Source of the DNA: Pseudomonas quercus
Lineage (GTDB): Bacteria; Pseudomonadota; Gammaproteobacteria; Pseudomonadales; Pseudomonadaceae
NCBI RefSeq assembly: GCF_012033695.1
Contig: NZ_JAAVJI010000003.1
Span: 434,001 to 498,000, forward strand
Reading direction: 5' to 3'
Length of the DNA stretch: 64,000 nt
Numbering within the stretch: the stretch's first letter is position 1; each line of letters begins with the position of its first letter. A program made the translations under genes and the position numbers. Below the pieces are notes generated by a model. It did no database searches and was not told where the DNA came from. It saw only the letters and a program-made list of their open reading frames with translations. Positions 56,453 to 64,000 of the stretch are shown here, in pieces.

Positions 56453-57127
56453 ATGGTAAGCCCCGCAATGATCTGGAAGCCGGTAAAGGCCCCCGTCGCT
56501 GAGACCACAGAAGGGACCTACATCCGGCTGGAAAAACTGGTGCCCGCGCGCCACAGCGAAGACTTGTGGGATGTTCTGGTAGGCCCAGGCGCAGATCCTC
56601 TGTTCTGGGATTTTCTGCCTTACGGCCCTTTCAATGACCGGGAACTGTTCGATATCTGGCTGGACAGCTATGCCATCAGCAACGATCCGCTTGGGTTCTG
56701 TGTGGTCGACAAGCAAACAGGCAAAGCCGAGGGCGTACTGAGCCTGATGTCCATCGTGCCGGCGCACGGCCGTATTGAGATTGGCCATGTGGCCTTCGGC
56801 GCCCCGATGCAGCGCACACCCAAGGGCACTGAAGCCATTTACTTGCTGGCTCAACAGGTGTTCGACGCAGGCTATCGCCGTGTTGAATGGAAATGTGACA
56901 ACCGCAATGAGCGCTCTCGCCGTGCCGCAGCTCGCTTTGGCTTCACGCCCGAGGGTGTATTCCGCCAGCACATGGTGGTCAAGAACCACAACCGCGATAC
57001 GGCTTGGTTCTCACTGTTGGATTCCCAGTGGCCAGCCGTCAAAGAAGGGTTTGAAGCCTGGCTGGCGCCAGAAAACTTCAAGGATGGAAAGCAGGTGAAA
57101 ACGCTGGAGGCATTGCGGGGGCTTTAA
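56453..57127 (+). CDS. GNAT family acetyltransferase, RimJ/RimL-like
   Basis: A 224-residue protein acetyltransferase-type GNAT. It has the WDFLPYGPF and GFCVVDKQTGKAEGVLSLM segments and the late WKCDNRNERSRRAAARFGFTPEG motif with the CoA and catalytic elements. The substrate is unknown. It starts 8 bases after the previous GNAT, so the three genes form one operon. Confidence 0.88.
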   Translation: MVSPAMIWKPVKAPVAETTEGTYIRLEKLVPARHSEDLWDVLVGPGADPLFWDFLPYGPFNDRELFDIWLDSYAISNDPLGFCVVDKQTGKAEGVLSLMSIVPAHGRIEIGHVAFGAPMQRTPKGTEAIYLLAQQVFDAGYRRVEWKCDNRNERSRRAAARFGFTPEGVFRQHMVVKNHNRDTAWFSLLDSQWPAVKEGFEAWLAPENFKDGKQVKTLEALRGL

Positions 57128-57182
57128 TGAAGGCGCCCAAACCAGAGGCCAGCGCCCGGCAGGCGCTGGCCGATACCTAGGC

Positions 57183-58502
57183 TCAGTCGGTTTCGATACG
57201 CGAATGGTGGCGAGTGTCCTTCATGAACACATACACCAGCAGCGAGATGAAGATACAGGCCGTTACATACCAGTAGTAACCGCTTTCCATGCCTGCTTGC
57301 TTGAATTGCAAGGCCACCAGCTCAGCGGTACCGCCGAAGATCGATACGGTCAAGGCATACGGCAGGCCAACGCCTAGGGCCCGTACTTCTGCAGGGAACA
57401 GCTCTGCTTTCACTACAGCGTTGATCGAGGTATAGCCACTCACGATCACCAGTGCTGCCATGATTAGCCAGAAGGCACCCCACAGCGTGCTGACAGTATT
57501 CAGCGTATTGAGAATGGGGTAGGTGCACAGGGTACCCAATATGCCGAAGGCAATAAGGATAGGCCGGCGGCCAACGCGGTCAGACAAAGCTCCTACCACT
57601 GGCTGCAGGCACATGAACAGGAACAGGGTAGCGGCAGAGATCAGGGTGGAGTCCGCCTTGGTCATGCCAACGCTGTTCACCAGGTATTTCTGCATGTACG
57701 TGGTGTAGGTGTAGAACGCCAGCGTACCGCCCATGGTAAGGCCTACAACGGTTGCCAATTCCCGCGGATGACGCATCAGCGCACGGAAGGCGCTTTCCTT
57801 TTTCTCCTTGGTAGCAGTGGCCTTGAACGATGCGGTTTCTTCCATGCCACGGCGCAGGTACAGCGCTGCGACTGCACACATGGCGCCGATCACGAACGGT
57901 ACACGCCAGCCCCAGGCATGCAATTGCTCTTCAGTCAGCGTTTGCTGCAGGACAATCAGCACAGCCAAAGCAATGAGCTGGCCAGAAATAAGCGTGACGT
58001 ACTGGAAGCTGGACCAGAACCCACGGTTACGCTGGCTGGCCATTTCGCTCAGATAGGTCGCGGACGTACCGTACTCTCCTCCTACGGACAAGCCTTGCAG
58101 CAGCCTGGCGACTACCAGCAGTACGGGGGCGGCTACACCGATGGTGTCATAACCAGGCGTAAGCGCGATGATCAGCGAGCCGAAGCACATCAACAGTACC
58201 GAGGCCAGCAACGCCGCCTTGCGGCCCTTGCGGTCGGCATACACGCCCATCATCCAGCCGCCAATGGGGCGCATAAGGAAGCCCACGGCAAAAATAGCAG
58301 CCGTGTTGAGCAGCTGGGCAGTGGAATCTCCCTTGGGGAAAAACACGGAGGAGAAATACAGCGAAAATGCAGCGTAGGTGTACCAGTCGTACCACTCGAC
58401 CAGGTTACCCACCGAGCCACTGAAAATGGACTTGAGCCGAGAGCTGGGGGTTTTGGGAGCAGCTGCGCTGGTGGCACCTGCGGATGAGGCAATCGTATTC
58501 AT
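57183..58502 (-). CDS. MFS dicarboxylate/alpha-ketoglutarate permease (KgtP-like)
   Basis: A 439-residue metabolite:H+ symporter of the KgtP group with twelve helices. It has VGNLVEWYDWYTYAAFSLYF at helix 1, GVYADRKGRKAALL in loop 2-3 and RLLQGLSVGGEYGTSATYLSEM in helix 4/5. The neighbouring DctD/DctB-type genes and the sigma-54 promoter point to a C4 or C5 dicarboxylate such as alpha-ketoglutarate. The substrate is inferred from context. The start at 58502 lies 47 bases after the predicted RNA start. Confidence 0.88.
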   Translation of the reverse strand: MNTIASSAGATSAAAPKTPSSRLKSIFSGSVGNLVEWYDWYTYAAFSLYFSSVFFPKGDSTAQLLNTAAIFAVGFLMRPIGGWMMGVYADRKGRKAALLASVLLMCFGSLIIALTPGYDTIGVAAPVLLVVARLLQGLSVGGEYGTSATYLSEMASQRNRGFWSSFQYVTLISGQLIALAVLIVLQQTLTEEQLHAWGWRVPFVIGAMCAVAALYLRRGMEETASFKATATKEKKESAFRALMRHPRELATVVGLTMGGTLAFYTYTTYMQKYLVNSVGMTKADSTLISAATLFLFMCLQPVVGALSDRVGRRPILIAFGILGTLCTYPILNTLNTVSTLWGAFWLIMAALVIVSGYTSINAVVKAELFPAEVRALGVGLPYALTVSIFGGTAELVALQFKQAGMESGYYWYVTACIFISLLVYVFMKDTRHHSRIETD

Positions 58503-58559
58503 CGCATGGAGTCTCTTATTGTTGTTACACACCGGTACGGGCGCGGACACAGACTCTTC

Positions 58560-58575
58560 TGCATAGGCCATGCCA
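58560..58575 (-). promoter_or_regulatory. Sigma-54 promoter upstream of the dicarboxylate permease
   Basis: On the minus strand TGGCATGGCCTATGCA matches TGGCACR-N4-TTGCW with two differences. The invariant GG (-24) and GC (-12) are 10 bases apart, as required. The RNA start would be near 58549. The neighbouring gene encodes an NtrC-family activator with an intact GAFTGA loop. Confidence 0.75.
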
Positions 58576-58584
58576 GCCTTCAAA

Positions 58585-58602
58585 CGCCCTATTTAAAGGG
58601 CG
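58585..58602. promoter_or_regulatory. 18-bp palindrome upstream of the sigma-54 promoter
   Basis: CGCCCTATTTAAAGGGCG has perfect 6-base arms. With AGCGG/CCGCT at 58618-58631, it lies 10-56 bases upstream of the -24 element. These are candidates for binding by the DctD-like activator, or weak terminators of the dctD transcript. Confidence 0.4.
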
Positions 58603-58665
58603 AAGGGCAAGCTGGTAAGCGGAAAACCGCTCGAAGGCGCATTGTAATAGGCGGATTTTTGCCGA

Positions 58666-59994
58666 TCAGTTAAGGAAGCTTTCACGCACCAAACCATGGC
58701 GCTGCATTTTTTCGTTAAGGGTTCGGCGAGGCATTTGCAGCTGTTCCATCACGGCTTTGATGTCTCCCTTGTGACGCGCCAAGGCACTGCGCAGGCATTG
58801 TGCTTCGAACTGCTCCACCTGCTCGGCCAAGGACGACTCCTGAGCCGCAGGCGCAGCGTTACCGAGCCCCAGCGCGTGCCGCTCGGCAGCATTGGCCAAC
58901 TCTCGCACATTACCTGGCCAACTATGCCCCAGTAGCTCGGCCAGCGCTGAATGCGGCAACAAGGGTGGCTCACGGCCTACCCGAACGGCGGCTTGACGAG
59001 CAAAGTGCTCGAACAGCAGTGCGATATCCTCACGACGCTGACGTAACGGGGGAACATGCAGCTCCGCCACATTCAACCGGTAGGCCAGGTCCTCCCTGAA
59101 CAAACCATCGCGCGCCAGGGCCAGCAAATCGGGCTTGGTGGCCGCCACAATGCGCAGGTCCACCTCAACACTGCGGTTGCCCCCCAACGGCTCCAGCTTG
59201 CGCTCTTGCAGAACACGCAACAATTTGGCCTGCTGGGCCAGGGGCAGGCTTTCTATTTCATCGAGAAAGAGCGTACCGCCGTTGGCATATTCCAGCTTAC
59301 CTACACGTTTACCCTGGGCCCCGGTAAAGGCTCCGCTCTCATGCCCGAACAGCTCGGCTTCAAACAGAGTTTCAGGAATCGCGGCACAGTTGAGTGCTAC
59401 GAAAGGCCCTTTGGCCCGCGGGCTGAAGTCGTGAAGGCACTGGGCAACCAGTTCCTTGCCGCTTCCGGTTTCGCCTCGAATCAGCACGTTTACGGGCAGC
59501 CCTGCCATGTTCAGCAACTGATCGCGCAGCCGAACCATGGCCTGCCCTGCCCCTAACAACCGTGCTTGAAGCTCAGCCTGTTGCCCGACCTGCTGATGCA
59601 ACTGACGGTTTTCCAATACCAGCCGGCGCTTTTCAAGCGCGCGGTGCAGGGCATGCAAAAGGGCTTCAGGGTCGAAGGGCTTTTCAATGAAGTCGTAGGC
59701 ACCGTCACGCAGGGCAGACACCGCCATGGGTACATCGCCATGCCCCGTAAGCAGAATGACTGGCAACCCAGGGTCTTGCCGCTGGGCTTGTGCCAGCAGC
59801 CCAAGGCCATCGAGCCCAGGCATGCGCACATCACTCACAATGGCCCCGGCCGGTATGTGCAGCGCTGCCGCCAGGCAAGCTTCGGCACGGTCGAACGTGT
59901 GTACCTTGAGGCCTGAGAGGGTGAGGAACTGCTCGATGGACGCACGGATGCTGGCTTCGTCGTCGACGACCAGAATGGGTAGGTCAAGGCTCAT
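58666..59994 (-). CDS. dctD: Sigma-54-dependent response regulator, DctD-like
   Basis: A 442-residue NtrC-family activator. The receiver has Asp55 in IVSDVRMPG. The AAA+ domain has the P-loop GETGSGKELVAQ and the sigma-54 contact GAFTGAQGKRVG. A Fis-type HTH forms the C-terminus (KAVMEQLQMPRRTLNEKMQRHG). It should activate the permease gene next door through sigma-54. Its ATG overlaps the dctB stop (ATGA). Confidence 0.92.
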   Translation of the reverse strand: MSLDLPILVVDDEASIRASIEQFLTLSGLKVHTFDRAEACLAAALHIPAGAIVSDVRMPGLDGLGLLAQAQRQDPGLPVILLTGHGDVPMAVSALRDGAYDFIEKPFDPEALLHALHRALEKRRLVLENRQLHQQVGQQAELQARLLGAGQAMVRLRDQLLNMAGLPVNVLIRGETGSGKELVAQCLHDFSPRAKGPFVALNCAAIPETLFEAELFGHESGAFTGAQGKRVGKLEYANGGTLFLDEIESLPLAQQAKLLRVLQERKLEPLGGNRSVEVDLRIVAATKPDLLALARDGLFREDLAYRLNVAELHVPPLRQRREDIALLFEHFARQAAVRVGREPPLLPHSALAELLGHSWPGNVRELANAAERHALGLGNAAPAAQESSLAEQVEQFEAQCLRSALARHKGDIKAVMEQLQMPRRTLNEKMQRHGLVRESFLN

Positions 59995-61736
59995 GACGGG
60001 CATACCTCCTGGGCGAGCGGCAGATAAAGGGTAAAACGGGCTCCGGGTGACAGGTTTTCAGCCTCCAGGCGGCCTTGATGATCCTGCACGATGGAAGCGG
60101 ATACGGCTAACCCCAGCCCCAGCCCTTCACCCGCTGGCTTAGTGGTGAAAAAAGGCTCGAACAAATGCACCAGATCCTCCTGTGTAATGCCTTGCCCCGT
60201 ATCCTCTACCGTAAGGCGCCACTGCGAAGGTTGCGCGTGCAGGGTAAGGGTTAGCCGCTTTAAGGGTTGGCCAGCCATGGCATCGATTGCATTGCGTAGC
60301 AAATTGATCAATACCTGCTCCAAGCGTATGGGATCGCCTAAGACCCACGCGGGACGAGGCAGGTCCACCACCACCTCCACAGCTTCCTGAGTAAGCCGAG
60401 CATTGAGCAGCTGCAGGGCCTGATCGATCACTAACGCCAGGTCCAGGCGTTCGCGCAGCCCTTTGGGGCTTTTGCGGGCGAATGTTTTAAGGTGCTGCGT
60501 CAGCGCGTTCATGCGCTGCAGCATTTGTTCGAAAGGTAGCAGAGCTGCCCTGGCCTCCTCCAGCCGACCGTGATCCAGAAGCAAACGCAAGCTGGCCAGT
60601 TGCATGCGCTGCGTGGTCAATGGTTGGTTGATTTCGTGGGCCAGCGTTGCAGACATCTGGCCCAAGGCCGCCAGCTTGGTCGATTGTATGAGGCCCTCTT
60701 GGGCCGTGAGCAGGTCTCGGGTACGTTCATCCACGAGGCGTTCCAGCTCGCGCTGGGTGTTACGTCGTAGACGGGCCAGGCGCAGGCGTTGATAGCCGAA
60801 CAGCAGCCCAAAGATGACACACAGCCAGGCACTTGCAGCCCCCAGCGCCGCGTTGCGCTGGCTGTCGTAGTCCTCTTGGCGTGGGCGCAGCAGGTGCAGG
60901 GTCCAGCCTTCGCTTGGCAGCGGCATCGATTTCCACAGGTAGGTTTCATCTTCAAGCTGTGCCAGCCGGCTATTGGCCGCCAGGGTTTGCACAGAGGTCA
61001 ACCCAAGCGGCTCCAGAGATTGCCGGTGGTATTGACGCGTCTGTGCCAGCGCCTGACGATCGGCTTCGCTCAAGGGTTGCAGCAAGTGATAGCGCCAGCG
61101 CGGGTTACTGGCCAGGAACACTACGCCGCGTGAATCGCTGACCATCAGCAGGTCACTGTCCTGCTGCCATTGGTGTTCCACCTGTGGAAACTCCAGCTTC
61201 ACGACCACGGCGCCTAGAAACTGGCCGCTGTCATCGGTAATGGCGCTAGACAGGAAATACCCTGGCACACCGCTGGTGACGCCTACCGCGTAGAAGCGAC
61301 CTGTCCCTTGAGTGCGTGTCTGCAGGAAATACGGCCGAAACGCATAGTTATGCCCCACGTAGCTGTAAGGTGTGCGCCAGTTGCTGGCTGCTACGGCCCA
61401 ACCGTTGCGATCAAGCAGCTCCAGCGTCGAGGACTGAGCCGCATTGTTGATCTGCTCCAGCTTGATGTTGAGTTCCTGCTGCCGCTGGGCGCTGGCTGGC
61501 CGGCGCAAGGCATCCACGAGCTCCGGGTCCAGTGCCAGCACGGCTGGCAACGCACGATAGCGTTCGATCAAGGTGCCCAGGTTATTGGCGTACAGGTTCA
61601 AGCGCTGTTCGGACAGCCTCGAATCTTCGAGCAAGGCATCTCGGGAGGCATGGCGCATGGCGAGCGAAGCACTGATCAAGGTGCCAACGAACACCACGAT
61701 CAGAATGAGGGCCAGACGCAAATGTCGGTAGGTCAT
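59991..61736 (-). CDS. dctB: Sensor histidine kinase, DctB-like
   Basis: A 581-residue kinase. Two membrane helices (about 8-26 and 298-318) enclose a periplasmic double Cache/PDC sensor that has the dicarboxylate-sensor features SYVGHNYAFRPYF, GVTSGVPGYFLSS and VVVKLEF. His367 (LAHEINQPL) is the phospho-acceptor, followed by N (NLLRNAIDAM) and G (DTGQGI) boxes. It likely senses succinate or a related acid. The start at 61736 gives the family N-terminus; the frame is open to 61832. Confidence 0.92.
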   Translation of the reverse strand: MTYRHLRLALILIVVFVGTLISASLAMRHASRDALLEDSRLSEQRLNLYANNLGTLIERYRALPAVLALDPELVDALRRPASAQRQQELNIKLEQINNAAQSSTLELLDRNGWAVAASNWRTPYSYVGHNYAFRPYFLQTRTQGTGRFYAVGVTSGVPGYFLSSAITDDSGQFLGAVVVKLEFPQVEHQWQQDSDLLMVSDSRGVVFLASNPRWRYHLLQPLSEADRQALAQTRQYHRQSLEPLGLTSVQTLAANSRLAQLEDETYLWKSMPLPSEGWTLHLLRPRQEDYDSQRNAALGAASAWLCVIFGLLFGYQRLRLARLRRNTQRELERLVDERTRDLLTAQEGLIQSTKLAALGQMSATLAHEINQPLTTQRMQLASLRLLLDHGRLEEARAALLPFEQMLQRMNALTQHLKTFARKSPKGLRERLDLALVIDQALQLLNARLTQEAVEVVVDLPRPAWVLGDPIRLEQVLINLLRNAIDAMAGQPLKRLTLTLHAQPSQWRLTVEDTGQGITQEDLVHLFEPFFTTKPAGEGLGLGLAVSASIVQDHQGRLEAENLSPGARFTLYLPLAQEVCPS

Positions 61737-61830
61737 GATGTAACCCCGAATACAGGCCCCAAGGGCGGCGCCTGTAAAGGGGGAGCAGCGTATACCAGTT
61801 GGCCGCCTGTGTGCTGTAAGCCTTGCACAC

Positions 61831-61850
61831 AAAAAAGGGGCCGAAGCCCC
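61831..61850 (-). terminator. Rho-independent terminator after pycB
   Basis: On the minus strand GGGGC (complement of 61846-61850) and GCCCC (complement of 61837-61841) form a stem with a UUCG-type loop, followed by six T (complement of 61831-61836). Confidence 0.85.
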
Positions 61851-61866
61851 TGAGGAAAACCTTTAA

Positions 61867-63675
61867 CTACCCTTCGATTTCAATCAGTACTTCGCCAGGT
61901 GTCACGCGGTCACCTTTGGCCACATGGATGATGCTCACTGTGCCTGCCACGGGTGCCTGAATTTCAGTCTCCATCTTCATGGCCTCGGTAATCAGAACGG
62001 CCTGGCCCGCGTGGACCTGATCGCCCTCCTTGACCAACACTTCGACGATATTGCCGGGCATGGTCGTACTAACGTCTCCTGGTGCGCTGGCCTGCTTGCG
62101 CTTGCCTACTCCGCCGCCTACGAACTCATTCAGCGGTTCGAATACGACCTCTTCCGGCATGCCATCAATGCTGAGGTAGAAGTGGCGTTTGCCCTCGGCC
62201 TTTACACCTACCCCGGTAATGTCCACGCGGTAGGTTTCCCCGTGAACGTCGATCACAAATTCAGTAGGCACACCTTCACCTTTGCCAGACGTCACCGCAC
62301 CGGCTTCTGGTACAGGCAGCAAAACTTCAGGCTTGAGCGTGCCTGCATTGCGTTCTTCGAGAAACTTGCGACCAATGTCCGGGAACATGGCAAAAGTCAA
62401 CACATCTTCTTCATTGTGGGCCACGGGACCAATGTCGGCGCGCAGCTTGTTCATTTCAGGTTTAAGCAGGTCGGCCGGGCGAACATCGATAACCTCTTCG
62501 CTCCCAATGGCTTGGCGGCGCAGTTGCTCGCTTACTGTTCCCGGCGCCTTGCCATAGCCACCCTGCAAGTAGAGCTTCACTTCGTTGGTGATGGTCTTGT
62601 AGCGTTCGCCTGCCAGCACGTTGAAGAAGGCCTGGGTTCCTACAATCTGTGACGTAGGGGTGACCAGCGGCGGATAGCCCAGGTCTTCGCGCACGCGCGG
62701 AATCTCGGCCAGCACTTCGTTCATGCGGTTGAGGGCGCCCTGCTCCTTGAGCTGGTTGGCCAGGTTGGAAATCATGCCGCCCGGCACCTGGTTCACCTGT
62801 ACACGGGTATCCACAGCAGTGAATTCGCTCTCGAACTGGTGGTACTTCTTGCGTACGGCGTAGAAGTAAAGGCCAATGTCCTGGAGTAGCTCCAGGTCCA
62901 GCCCTGTGTCGTATTCCGTACCCTTGAGCGCGGCGACCATGGATTCTGTGCCTGGGTGGCTGGTGCCCCACGCCAGGCTGGAAATAGCGGTATCAATGTG
63001 ATCGGCACCGTTTTCCACCGCTTTCAACTGGCACATGGCAGCCAGGCCAGCGGTGTCGTGAGAGTGAATGAATACGGGCAGGCTTTGCTCGGCCTTCAAC
63101 GCCTTGACCAGTTCACCTGTGGCATAAGGGGTCAACAGGCCGGCCATATCCTTGATTGCGATAGAGTCACAGCCCATGGCTTCCATCTGTTTGGCCTGCT
63201 CGACGAACGCCTGCACGGTGTGCACAGGGCTCGTGGTGTAGGCCAGGGTGCCCTGCGCATGCTTGCCGGCCACCTTCACCGCCTCGATCGCTACCTGCAG
63301 GTTACGGATGTCATTCATGGCGTCGAAGATACGGAACACGTCGATACCATTGGCGGCCGCACGCGCCACGAACGCCTGTACCACGTCGTCGCTGTAGTGC
63401 CGATAGCCCAGCAGGTTCTGGCCGCGCAGTAGCATCTGCAGGCGGGTGTTTGGCAGCGCCGCGCGCAGCTGACGCAGGCGCTCCCAAGGGTCCTCCTTGA
63501 GGAAGCGCACGCAGGCATCGAAGGTGGCACCACCCCAGACTTCCAGTGACCAGTAACCCACCTTGTCCAGCTTGTCGCAGATGGGCAGCATGTCCTCGGT
63601 ACGCATACGGGTCGCAAGCAGGGATTGATGGGCATCGCGCAGTACGGTATCGGTGACGAAGATCTTCTTGGGCAT
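61867..63675 (-). CDS. pycB: Pyruvate carboxylase subunit B (oxaloacetate decarboxylase alpha-like)
   Basis: A 602-residue protein, also annotated as oadA. The carboxyltransferase domain (about 1-300) has VTDTVLRDAHQSLLATRMR and the metal-site HSHDTAG. The C-terminus is a biotinyl domain with the carrier lysine at Lys567 in TEAMKMETE. With the biotin carboxylase subunit (pycA, upstream) it makes oxaloacetate from pyruvate and bicarbonate. No OadB or OadG genes are present, so sodium-pump decarboxylase is unlikely. The start at 63675 has AAGGAA 8 bases upstream. Confidence 0.94.
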   Translation of the reverse strand: MPKKIFVTDTVLRDAHQSLLATRMRTEDMLPICDKLDKVGYWSLEVWGGATFDACVRFLKEDPWERLRQLRAALPNTRLQMLLRGQNLLGYRHYSDDVVQAFVARAAANGIDVFRIFDAMNDIRNLQVAIEAVKVAGKHAQGTLAYTTSPVHTVQAFVEQAKQMEAMGCDSIAIKDMAGLLTPYATGELVKALKAEQSLPVFIHSHDTAGLAAMCQLKAVENGADHIDTAISSLAWGTSHPGTESMVAALKGTEYDTGLDLELLQDIGLYFYAVRKKYHQFESEFTAVDTRVQVNQVPGGMISNLANQLKEQGALNRMNEVLAEIPRVREDLGYPPLVTPTSQIVGTQAFFNVLAGERYKTITNEVKLYLQGGYGKAPGTVSEQLRRQAIGSEEVIDVRPADLLKPEMNKLRADIGPVAHNEEDVLTFAMFPDIGRKFLEERNAGTLKPEVLLPVPEAGAVTSGKGEGVPTEFVIDVHGETYRVDITGVGVKAEGKRHFYLSIDGMPEEVVFEPLNEFVGGGVGKRKQASAPGDVSTTMPGNIVEVLVKEGDQVHAGQAVLITEAMKMETEIQAPVAGTVSIIHVAKGDRVTPGEVLIEIEG

Positions 63676-63683
63676 GTTCACAG

Positions 63684-63724
63684 TTCCTTTCTAGCGCCAA
63701 GCTTCAAGCCGTAAGCTACAAGTG
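63684..63724. repeat. Degenerate heptad repeats between pycA and pycB
   Basis: The stretch around 63698-63725 reads as consecutive seven-base units AAGCTTC, AAGCCGT, AAGCTAC and AAGTGAA. Pseudomonas genomes often carry such AAGCTNC heptad arrays. It lies in the 95-base gap between the two subunit genes and may be a neutral remnant. Confidence 0.5.
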
Positions 63725-63770
63725 AACGCCTTTGTGCCTTCACTTGGGGCTCGCCGCTTGCAGCGGCTGT

Positions 63771-64000
63771 TCAGAGCCCGGCGTGGGCGGCAATGGCGGC
63801 GGCGATGGCAAGCGCCAGTTCTTCGGGCTTGCGCTTGATCGAGTACTGGGTAAGTTCGGGGTGGCTTTCCACAAAGCTGGTGTTGAACTCCCCGCTCCGG
63901 AACTCAGCGTTACGCAGGATCTCCTGGTAATACGCCGCCGTGGTTTTCACCCCTTGAACCCGCATGTCATCCAAGGCACGTAGGCCGCGGTCCAGGGCCT
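63771..64000 (-). CDS. pycA: Pyruvate carboxylase subunit A, 3' end
   Basis: The last 75 codons of the biotin carboxylase subunit; the rest lies beyond the window. The piece DDMRVQGVKTTAAYYQEIL, followed by RSGEFNTSFVE and ending in SIKRKPEELALAIAAAIAA, matches the C-terminal helices of acetyl-CoA/pyruvate carboxylase biotin carboxylases. It is upstream of pycB in the same direction, and the two form the pyruvate carboxylase operon. Confidence 0.9.
   Translation of the reverse strand, partial: ALDRGLRALDDMRVQGVKTTAAYYQEILRNAEFRSGEFNTSFVESHPELTQYSIKRKPEELALAIAAAIAAHAGL

Noticed and set aside
61867..63675. Sodium-pumping oxaloacetate decarboxylase
   Set aside because: No OadB or OadG membrane subunit genes are adjacent, and the upstream gene encodes a biotin carboxylase, which fits pyruvate carboxylase.

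Overview
The window is chromosomal DNA of a Pseudomonas, most likely of the P. putida group. The evidence is gene content and order: kauB-type aldehyde dehydrogenase, rpmGB, radC, coaBC-dut-algC-argB, pyrE/crc, rph, yicC-gmk, rpoZ-spoT-ridA, exbBD-tonB, oxyR-recG, hupA, ubiCA, phoBR, pst-phoU, purEK, aspA and the two-subunit pyruvate carboxylase genes. Crc, the long AlgC and the enlarged PstC/PstA are Pseudomonas traits. No rRNA, tRNA, insertion sequence, prophage or CRISPR array was seen. Almost every gene is core or near-core, and the interest lies in gene architecture and regulatory sites.

Layout. 1-6.1 kb: end of an upstream gene, an MFS exporter, a polyamine/aldehyde dehydrogenase with an 11-bp phased repeat in its upstream region, a cupin, a small I78-type inhibitor, ribosomal proteins L33 and L28, and a lone DppA-like binding protein. 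6.1-20.6 kb: DNA repair and nucleotide/CoA/arginine metabolism (radC, coaBC, dut, algC, argB, pyrE, rph, gmk), the catabolite repression protein Crc, and the rpoZ-spoT-ridA stringent response group. 20.6-30.5 kb: a nucleoside-diphosphate-sugar epimerase-like protein, ExbB-ExbD-TonB, OxyR-RecG, a YbaK/HDOD fusion protein, HU, rubredoxin and UbiC-UbiA.

30.6-42.9 kb is the phosphate block. phoB-phoR is preceded by a good Pho box. A CorC/HlyC-type membrane protein, an M23 peptidase and a receiver protein follow. Then come, on the minus strand, pstS, pstC, pstA, pstB and phoU, with a second Pho box between pstS and pstC. PstC and PstA each carry a large extra periplasmic domain. 43-49.5 kb holds a second MFS carrier, a thioesterase, a hexose-6-phosphate mutarotase, small membrane or periplasmic proteins, purE-purK and a LysR regulator.

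49.6-53.7 kb is an aspartate/asparagine module (LysR regulator, aspA, AGCS amino-acid symporter, asparaginase). 53.7-57.1 kb has a MocR-type regulator broken by a stop codon and a frameshift, divergent from an intact paiB-GNAT-GNAT operon. 57.2-61.7 kb is a dicarboxylate system: an alpha-ketoglutarate-type MFS permease behind a sigma-54 promoter, next to a DctD-like activator and a DctB-like sensor kinase. The window ends in the pyruvate carboxylase genes, pycB (oadA) and the 3' end of pycA. Start sites were chosen from Shine-Dalgarno position and family N-termini, so several coordinates are shorter than the longest open frame.
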